From contig JAGMUV010000020.1 in NCBI GenBank assembly GCA_020744425.1, forward strand, positions 124,001 to 188,000: a stretch of DNA of 64,000 nt, written 5' to 3'. Shown here in pieces: positions 57,138 through 64,000 of the stretch. The stretch is from Dactylonectria macrodidyma (lineage: Eukaryota; Ascomycota; Sordariomycetes; Hypocreales; Nectriaceae). A program made the translations under genes and the position numbers. Numbering within the stretch: the stretch's first letter is position 1; every line of letters begins with the position of its first letter. Below the pieces are notes generated by a model. That model was not told the origin of the DNA and ran no database searches. It saw only the letters and a program-made list of their open reading frames with translations.

Positions 57138-57686
57138 TGGGTCCAAGATCTGCCGCAAGGCCTTTGAAACACCCCGGAGAACTGGAGCAGCTATGTAGAC
57201 CCGGGGTATGGTCGACCATTCGCCGTCATGCACATCATCTACCACCACGCCGCTCAGCTGCTATTTTACCAGTTTCTCAACAAGTGCACCGCGTCTGGAG
57301 GGCCTGGCAATGCAATGGTTGACGAGGAAGCCTCAGCATACGCCGAACTATGTAAGGCGCATGCCACGGCCCTGAGCAAGCTGTTCTGGGGATTGAACGT
57401 GGCTCCAGACCTGGATTGCCTATGGTCACCAGTCAACAGTCGTCTCCGAGTTATCGCCTCCACCATACATCTACACACAATAGCGTTGGGGACGAGCGGG
57501 CCCGCGGCGTCAGAGGCTAAGAAGCTGCTCAAGCAGAACTTTATTGTCCTGCAGGAACTTCAGAAATACTGGCCGTCCACCGAGCTTGCCTTCTCTCGGC
57601 TACGGGCCTTTCATAACGCTTGTCGGATGAGGAGTATCTCAAAGACTTTCAACATGGACCAGTGGATGGCGAACTTTCTTAACTGA
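57138..57686 (+). pseudogene. C-terminal part of a Zn2Cys6-type regulator
   Basis: After the pirin segment the same frame reads WVQDLPQGL, TGA (57165-57167), NTPENWSSYVDPGYGRP, FAVMHIIYHHAAQLLFYQFL, then helices ACCORDING with fungal regulator C-termini: YAELCKAHATALSKLFWGLN, RLRVIASTIHLHTIALGTSG, and a tail FNMDQWMANFLN before stop. The block W...LPxxLxNTPEN...HxxYHxxxLLxYxxFL is what follows LDxW in many Zn2Cys6 regulators, and LDQW is where the fragment at 46.2 kb ends. The open stretch after the TGA contains an ATG at 57228 and could be mistaken for an intact gene of 152 codons. Confidence 0.55.
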
Positions 57687-58252
57687 TACGACATCCCGAT
57701 CGGGAGATTGAAATTGAGTTGAATGAGGGTGTGGGCGGGGGCAATCCCACGGGTGACGAACTGTGGGCTATCATGTTTAGCAAGAACTAGAAACGGCATC
57801 AATGAGTGCAGACTACGTAGGATGAATATCTCAACACTATCTGAGACGAGGCATTGTTCTCCGATTTGCTACGCAGTAGACCTTGCGGGGCCTCATAATT
57901 CTAAACGTACTTGATTGCCTGACTGGTAAACGAACAATCTGGAGAACATGGAGAATCAAACGATCAGCGGCATAAGCGGCATCAGCCCATGCGGGGTCTG
58001 AGGAGGGCCAGCAGTAGCGGATGGACTGCCCCTGTCGTTTGTAAAGCCGCCAAAGCCGACAAATGCTGGGCCTCATGATCTCACATCCAACACTCGGCAG
58101 ATGATCCTCCCCAATGCCCCCACGTTTTACCAACAAAACCGCCCATTGAAGGGGGCTTATTTGGTGAGAATTTGGCTCAAGGGTGCTAAGGCGTACAATC
58201 TATAAATAACAAGGCTTTATATGCCCAAATCAAGGGTATCATTCCATTCTCA
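57687..58252. other. intergenic
   Basis: Short frames only; both flanking genes end here. Confidence 0.45.
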
Positions 58253-58826
58253 CTAGGTGCCATCATGCTTGGGTATCCGACTGGTATAACTCTTCATCGC
58301 CTGGTCGACAACCTTGACGTTGATTTCTCGGTGAACATTCTCCAAAATCGGACAACAAAAGGGAAGCAGAAGCTTGTTAGCCTCGAGTATGATCTCTTCG
58401 TACAGCTCCCACTCCTCGACCAACGTCTGCTCGGTGCCCGGTGTCGACGGCGAAGCTGCGTCTTGACGCGGCCGAACCGTCCACTCACACCACGCAAGCA
58501 GGCCAGCGGCCGCATTGGCACGAGATCGGACCCCGTCGGGCACCCACATGGAACGTGGTCGGCCACCACATCTGCTTGGTTACGCCTGGGACCAGAGTGA
58601 AGACCTGGTGAGTCTTGTAGGTGCGGATGCTCTCGTTTAGGGGGTCAAAGAAGGGGTCCTTGGTGATGCTGTCCATGTCCGTGTCGATCTCGGTGAAGTC
58701 GGCAATGATCGGGTTGTGCTCCAAGGTCGGGGCGAATGTCTGTAACAAGTCGAGGACAACTTCAGGCGGGAGGTTGCCCGGTATGGGCACAGACATGCTA
58801 ACGTGATATTGCGAACGCATGGCCAC
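58253..58826 (-). pseudogene. DUF7053-like gene with one frameshift
   Basis: The minus strand starts MAMRSQYHVSMSVPIPGNLP and reads VVLDLLQTFAPTLEHNPIIA, KTHQVFTLVPGVTKQMWWPT, TFHV. The frame then shifts and the homology continues as VPDGVRSRANAAAGLLAWCE, WTVRPR and EEWELYEEIILEANKLLLPF to the stop at 58253. The two halves abut with no room for an intron, and the break falls in a short G run (about 58,550), so a one-base insertion is the simplest cause. The pattern WWPTTF..VPDGVRSRANAAAG..EWTVR is that of the fungal DUF7053 family (function unknown). Either a young pseudogene or a sequencing error. Confidence 0.7.
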
Positions 58827-60793
58827 TCCTATATAAACATCTCTGCATCAGTGAGATGCTCATCTGCAGCGACTGGAGAGGTGGGTACCTGTGACAGCGC
58901 ATATGCGCGTTTTTCTCTCTCTCTGAGGGGCAGTATAGGGATGGTGCCAGCCGCTAGCTAACCATAGGAGAAGCTGCCGCTCGGACGACGTAGGCAGAGC
59001 TACGGAGGATTTACTACGTAACTAGTCGAGAAGCGTGTCAGTGATGCCGGTGCTCGTTGGCAGGCCCGTCGACTCACCAGGGAGAATCTGCGCCTTGTGA
59101 TGCAATGTCAGCAATGACTGGGGGACCCACGAGGCTTGGTAAGATTTTGGTCCACCAGATAAGGTAATGGCTTAGTGGGTCAATCGGATAAGCAGGGTAG
59201 GCTAGCTAGCGCCGATATAGGGGCAGCTGGCAAAAAGTGTCACAGCTAGTGCGGGTTCACGCCAGCAAGAGAACAGGACGATAAATCTATTACGTATTGA
59301 GAGGATGGAGTATTTGCATCAGATGGTAATACTCAAATTCGTATGGCACTAGAACGCTAGACCTGAAGTTCAATGTACAGAGAGGGAGAAATGTGAAGAA
59401 GCACCTTGGGAGTGAAGATGGCAAAGATAACCATACTGATCAAAAAGTTACAACCCTGCAGAGTGGCACCATCGAATATATATAATGTTAGCCGCCACGG
59501 ATTTTGGAAGAATAAATAACGAAAAGATCCAATGAGCATAAACAAACAGCGTTTGATAATAGAGCTGAGCCGGGTTGGGGCTGGCTTGTCACAGAAGCCT
59601 GGCTACGCTCGTCGTCAAAGGGCTCAATGCCATTCTCGGCCTCATCGAATGTGGGGCAGTAGACACAGCAGCTACAGCACCTCAAACCTCCGGCAGCTAT
59701 AGCGCCCCATGCTTCCAATCGGACCCAGTGCTCCGTCCTGAAATAGGAACATAATTCAAATAGCCATTTCAGTCAACTATAAAGACTGTTATTGGTACAA
59801 CACACTCAGTAGCTACAGCAGCTACAGGAGGCATGGACATGTCGTGGGTGTATGTGGATGCTGAGAATCCGATTAGTTTTGCAAAGTCTCCATTCTTTGA
59901 CATAGAGACATGGATATAATAGCAATGAGTACGTACTCTAGAAACCAGACACCCCGATGAAGGGCCAGCAAGTCAATTGCTGTGAGAAATGTACAGCATA
60001 GTCCTACTCATTCTAATACGCCTGTAATAAGAATGATGCAAGGGCCCAAGACTGAGCCACTATTAACATCAAATTACATAGGAAAATCACCCGCGATGGT
60101 CGGATTTCAACAAGGAGGTTGAATACCTAGAGGCGAGCTAAAAGGACGGCCTGACTCATGTAAAGCGGAGAATTATGAAGTCACTTGCGTAGCGCGAGCA
60201 TGGTCCCATCACTGCACTAGCGGATAACCTAGAGCGGTTCTCCGCAAGTCTACGCCTCGTGTGACTATGTTCAGCTAATCCAATGGGGTGCTGAAAGTGA
60301 CGCCATGCGGACACGCTTCAGGATTGACGAGTCAGCTACACAAAAGAGAGTACGTACAGTGGGACCTTCCGCTACGACTGCAGGTCGTCGGCCTTAGCTT
60401 TGATCATGTCAGAGATGTATGGAAGCCTATGACAACACAGGGTCCTCTTAGGATACAAGATATGCCTTCAAGGCTCTTCCTGTTCAGGAAGTGGGGTAAA
60501 GGCGATGAAGAAAATCGCTGCACGTTAAAGAACTGTGCAAAAACCTATTCCCAAATTATAAATACAGCACCATGAAAGCTAGATGGTTGATTTGTACATC
60601 CGTTCCATCCGCCTAAGTTAAAGGCATTCAAGCTCCAATCGGGTGTAGATGATTGCGTTTATAATCAACAGATCTAGCTATGGTCTACAGACGTAATTGA
60701 AAACAATGTCCAACCATATACTATGTTGTAATAGTGATTCCGAGACCGGCCCTATGTGAGAGAACCTGCTAACTGTCTGAATAATAAGTCTTT
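58827..60793. other. intergenic, no gene recognised
   Basis: About 2 kb. Frames of up to 95 codons exist without motifs; AT-rich near 59,300-60,100. Confidence 0.45.
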
Positions 60794-62978
60794 TTAATTG
60801 CCAGAGTCAGAAATCTCCTTTGCATGACCATGAATGAGAGTTTTGTTCTTGTGGCCACTCTGATCGGACATGGTTTGGGTCTCCTTAAATCTCCAGGCAG
60901 GAATCCTTCGCGCGTAGAGCTCATCAAGCTCCCAGTAGGTTCGGCCATAAGTCTAGAAAGTATCAGTCCAGTTAGAGTATAGGAGCATGAATCACGTACC
61001 TCGGGGTAGTAGAGCCAGAGGAGAATTGTAGTGGGGATCAAAAGACCGGCCCACACATAGACTGCCTTAACACCCATATTTCCTGCGTCGGGGCTGATCA
61101 TGTAAGAGACACTCCACTGGAAAACGACGCTACATGTTTATTAGCAATTTGTGTGTGTCCCGGGGACATTGACTCACAATCCGAGGCCGTAGCAGCCCAA
61201 GTTGAACGAGGTTGTCTGAGCCCTAAGACGAGGAGTTGATGTTTCTCCAGATGCAACATAGCCAATGGGTCCAGCAGAGCATCCATAGCAGATAACCCAA
61301 AGCAAAAGGAAGGCTAGCGCAGCTTTATTTGCAGAGTCTGTTTCAAAGAATCCCGTCGTTCCCAAGCCGATATCGAAGACCATCATAAGGAAGCATCCGC
61401 TAATTGATAATGTTAGCGATGGATAAAACTTGGAGCATGCACTTACCCAACAAGAAGAGGTCTGCGACCGATGTATTCGCACGCAATCAAGGATGAGAAG
61501 ATAGAGATGATGAGCAAGACGAAACTAACGACAGTTAGTAAGTTATTTGAAGGGTGTAGACATAGCAGTACATACGTGATAATGGTTACAAGGAATGGAT
61601 CCTTGATACCGGCGACCTTGAAGAAATACTATGGCAAAGTCAGCTTCAACACCGAGCTTCATAAGGGCTAGAGAACTCACGGTGGAATACCCAAAGACAA
61701 TGGGCGCACCGGCGGTCCATTGACTGCAAATACCCATGCAGCCCGCCAAGGTTCTGCGCCAGTTAAGCCCCTTAAAGATCTCGAAGAAAGATGCATCACT
61801 GGAAGCTTCATTGAATTCCTGTTCGACCTCAATACCGTGTTGAATGACGCGATATTCATATTCCTGAACGCACGCAGCCTCTTAGTAATGCACTTGCGGA
61901 TTGGTTTAATTCTTCACCTACCACATCATAGTCGGGTGCAGTGCCATACAGCTTGACCATAGATCGCTTTGCCTTCTCATGTTCACCTTTGCGAGCGTGA
62001 TAGAGATGAGACTCCGGGACAAACCAGATTAGGATGATGAGGATCTTTGAAAGAGAAATATCAAGTCAGCTCAAGACATAGAAAGAAAAGTGGGTTGTTT
62101 GGGATTACATACACCAGTGAATATAAACTCGGTCGCAATCAGAGGCTTCCACTTCGTCGGCTGGTGAATGTCGATGAGCTGAGTCGCGATTGCACTAATC
62201 AGTTGTCCAACAGCGATAAATAGCTGGTAGGCGCCGATCATGAAACCACGAATCTGGAAGGGCGCGAGCTCCGAGACATAGGTGATAAGGATAGACTGAG
62301 CCAGACCAACTCCAGCACGAACAAGGACGGCTGCTCCAAGCCAACTCTTCCAGTCAAACGCGGTAATTTCGGCAATAGAGCCGCCCAGAAGAATGACGAT
62401 GGCACCCATCATGGCCGGTCTAGCGAGAACAAGTCAGAGAATGTCCAAACGAAGACCTGGTGTCTTTTGCCAAGTCAAAGACTTACTTTCGGCCGAAGCG
62501 GTCGGCAAAATAGCCTCCGGTAAACATGCCCAGCGTCTTGGACATCTCGGCGAAACCCTGCCAGTACGAGACAACCTTGGCGCTGATGGCTGGCGCACCA
62601 TCGACTGTGGTGTCCGCCATCTGGTTAATGAAAGCTTGCATGGGAATCACATTTCCTGGGATCTGTTGCTGGAACTGTGGAATGGGTCAGCTTTATTCTG
62701 TCCGCGAAGGTGGCAGTGTACTCACTCCATCATTGAGAGCCGCCCAGTTCAGGATCATGCAGAAGAGCATGGCCTTCCAGAAAGTCTTACAAACGGTCCA
62801 TCGTCCGAGAGCTGAGGAACAATTAGAACTTCTGTGATTAGGGAGCCTCACCATGTCACGGAAACTTACCCGCATACTTGGTCTCCAAGACCTCTTCGTC
62901 GACATTTGGGCCATTTCTCGGGTGAGAAGCATCAGCCGCATGTTCAATGGCGAGTTCATTTGAATCCTTTTTTTCCAT
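60794..62978 (-). CDS. MFS sugar transporter, alpha-glucoside/maltose-type
   Basis: Eleven exons on the minus strand: 62978-62870, 62811-62726, 62674-62487, 62419-62113, 62044-61922, 61863-61681, 61628-61576, 61524-61447, 61399-61178, 61129-61000, 60952-60794 (545 aa), all in phase. KTFWKAMLFCMILNWAALND is helix 1; GYFADRFGRKPAMMGAIVIL gives the sugar-porter GxxxDRxGRK motif; then QILI-type segment AQSILITYVSELAPFQIRGF (the PE.aP..RG motif), WFVPESHLYHARKGEHEKAK (the PESPR-like motif with His-Leu-Tyr), GRRPLLVGG, GPIGYVASGETSTPRLRAQT and YYPETYGRTYWELDELYARR (PET/E..EL). These are the signatures of the fungal maltose/alpha-glucoside permease branch. It should import a disaccharide with protons. 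The number of introns is high. Upstream CGG-N11-CCG sites are listed separately. Confidence 0.92.
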
Positions 62979-63756
62979 AGTGTCAATGTTCACTGATCTG
63001 AGAAGGCAATGATGCTGGAGACTTGGAGAGTTGGTCTGGTTAGGTGTAGCATTTGCATGAGGTGGAGAGCCCCATTTATACTCCAAGAACCACCATCCGA
63101 CCGCAATGGTGGTGTTCTCCAGGCGGTCCACAGTGTTCCGGGGTAACCCCATTACCCCATTACCCCAGAACGGGGATGGATGGTTCCAGGGAGCCGGAAG
63201 AGGAGTCAGCCCAATGGCAAAGGGCCAACTTCCCCCAGTCCGCCAGGATAAATGGACTAGACCCAACAGCGCGTTCCCGCAAGAGCAGCGGAGGCAGTTT
63301 CTCAGATGAGAATGTATCCCGCCAGGCATAAAACCCCGCAGCTAGTGGCGGTGTCGGGTGAACAGTAATTATTCATAAGACGTTGGTGTTCCGCTAGTGG
63401 CGCTATCAGATGTCACTAACCTAGTTCTAGGCATTCCGCAAGGTCTAGGGCTCTATTGTCAGTGTGCCATTTGACAAGTGGCTCTGGCCTCTGGAATCGA
63501 GAATGGGCATACCGCATTCTCACCCTCGCCCCTCATCTGTCGGGGTAAGACGACCATCCTCTTGGTGGATTGTACAAGGTAACTACCAACAACTCAATGA
63601 TTTCGCGGGTATTACCACATAATACAGCTCAGTAAGGAAGGTAACGTGCCATGAATGCACATCTCCATCTGTGCTCTCGGATTACCCGAACCCCTACCCC
63701 CAGCCGTCTCCATCCAGACTACGACGCCTCGCCCCTCCCAGCCCAGGTGATAGCTT

Positions 63757-63773
63757 CGGCCGACAGTGCGCCG
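63757..63773. promoter_or_regulatory. CGG-N11-CCG site 1
   Basis: CGG, eleven bases (CCGACAGTGCG), CCG: the geometry bound by Gal4-type Zn2Cys6 dimers. The spacer core GACAGTG is shared by all three copies. Confidence 0.45.
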
Positions 63774-63811
63774 ATATGATCGCCAAGGGAGACAGCACAA
63801 CATTGCATGGT

Positions 63812-63828
63812 CGGGGGACAGTGCGCCG
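63812..63828. promoter_or_regulatory. CGG-N11-CCG site 2
   Basis: CGG, GGGACAGTGCG, CCG; 55 bp after site 1. Confidence 0.45.
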
Positions 63829-63885
63829 ATCCAACTGTTTCCTGCTAAAACTCGTACCAGGAACACAACACCAGGACATATTCTT

Positions 63886-63902
63886 CGGAAGACAGTGAGC
63901 CG
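63886..63902. promoter_or_regulatory. CGG-N11-CCG site 3
   Basis: CGG, AAGACAGTGAG, CCG; 74 bp after site 2. Confidence 0.45.
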
Positions 63903-64000
63903 ATCTGGGGATGACAACCTTTTCAGATTTACGCAACTAGCCCTATGATACCTGCCAACCAAACTTCCGTTGAACCATTCCCAGGGGCGAGCTGCGAACC

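Larger units (their letters stand above)
62979..64000. other. upstream region of the sugar transporter, no gene recognised
   Basis: Contains a CCCCATTACCCCATTACCCC tandem stretch near 63,148-63,170 ending in CCCCAG (a CreA-type CYCCRS word), two GCTAGTGGCG copies (63,338 and 63,391) and three CGG-N11-CCG sites (63,757-63,902). Open frames at the right edge show no motifs. Confidence 0.45.

Noticed and set aside
57228..57686. Intact 152-codon gene
   Set aside because: The frame is open upstream of its ATG and continues homology from 57138; it is the end of a broken regulator rather than a complete gene.
63612..63962. 116-codon minus-strand frame at the right edge
   Set aside because: Crosses the three CGG-N11-CCG sites, has no motif and is Arg/Gly/Cys-rich as expected for chance frames in GC-rich DNA.
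1..64000. CRISPR arrays, rRNA genes and tRNA genes
   Set aside because: No regular spaced repeats, no rRNA-like sequence, and no cloverleaf with a plausible T-arm was found by eye; a tRNA scan would settle the last point.

Overview
The window looks like nuclear DNA of a filamentous ascomycete, probably a eurotiomycete close to Aspergillus or Penicillium. This is inferred from protein families and gene structure; no taxonomic marker gene is present. Most genes carry several introns of about 45-75 bp with GTRNGT-like donors and CTRAC-like branch sites. One AT-rich island shows C-to-T decay of the RIP type. Gene order is typical of an accessory or subtelomeric-like region: transporters, oxidoreductases, secreted enzymes, an NLR, transposons and many decayed genes.

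Layout. 1-354: start of a FluG-type amidohydrolase running off the left edge (-). 2.06-3.50 kb: fungal rhodopsin-domain membrane protein (+). 5.35-7.27: choline/GABA-type amino-acid permease (+). 8.5-15.0: a compact group of tailoring-type enzymes with no visible backbone synthase: SDR (+), FMO/BVMO-like flavoprotein (-), SigF-like NTF2-like protein (+), a small unknown (-) and a PHBH-type FAD monooxygenase (-). 18.8: a two-exon small gene. 19.3-21.3: siderophore-type MFS transporter (-). 23.5-26.4: large F-box protein (+). 27.0-28.2: unrecognised protein (+). 28.5: dead quinone oxidoreductase. 29.0-32.4: MCT-like transporter and D-threonine-aldolase-like enzyme, in tandem on (-).

33.6-41.7 kb is the transposon zone. 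A Fot1/pogo element with 43-bp perfect TIRs and TA target duplication was split by a Ty1/copia element (156-bp LTRs, CAATG target duplication); both are heavily RIP-mutated. It abuts the 3' end of a NACHT NLR (41.8-45.1 kb, -), and an NLR-type C-terminal repeat remnant lies on the other side at 33.6 kb.

46.2-57.7 kb holds a secreted FAD oxidase, a PL3 pectate lyase and an MBL-fold hydrolase between two broken genes. The N-terminal part of a Zn2Cys6-type regulator at 46.2 kb (-) and its apparent C-terminal part at 57.1 kb (+), the latter joined in frame to a dead pirin gene, break at the same Trp codon. An ~11-kb inversion would explain this. 58.3 kb: frameshifted DUF7053-like gene. 60.8-63.0: an 11-exon sugar (alpha-glucoside-type) transporter (-). 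Three CGG-N11-CCG sites lie upstream of it at 63.76-63.90 kb.

All exon coordinates were derived by reading splice signals and checking reading phase by hand. No transcript data or database search was available, so family names rest on recognised motifs.
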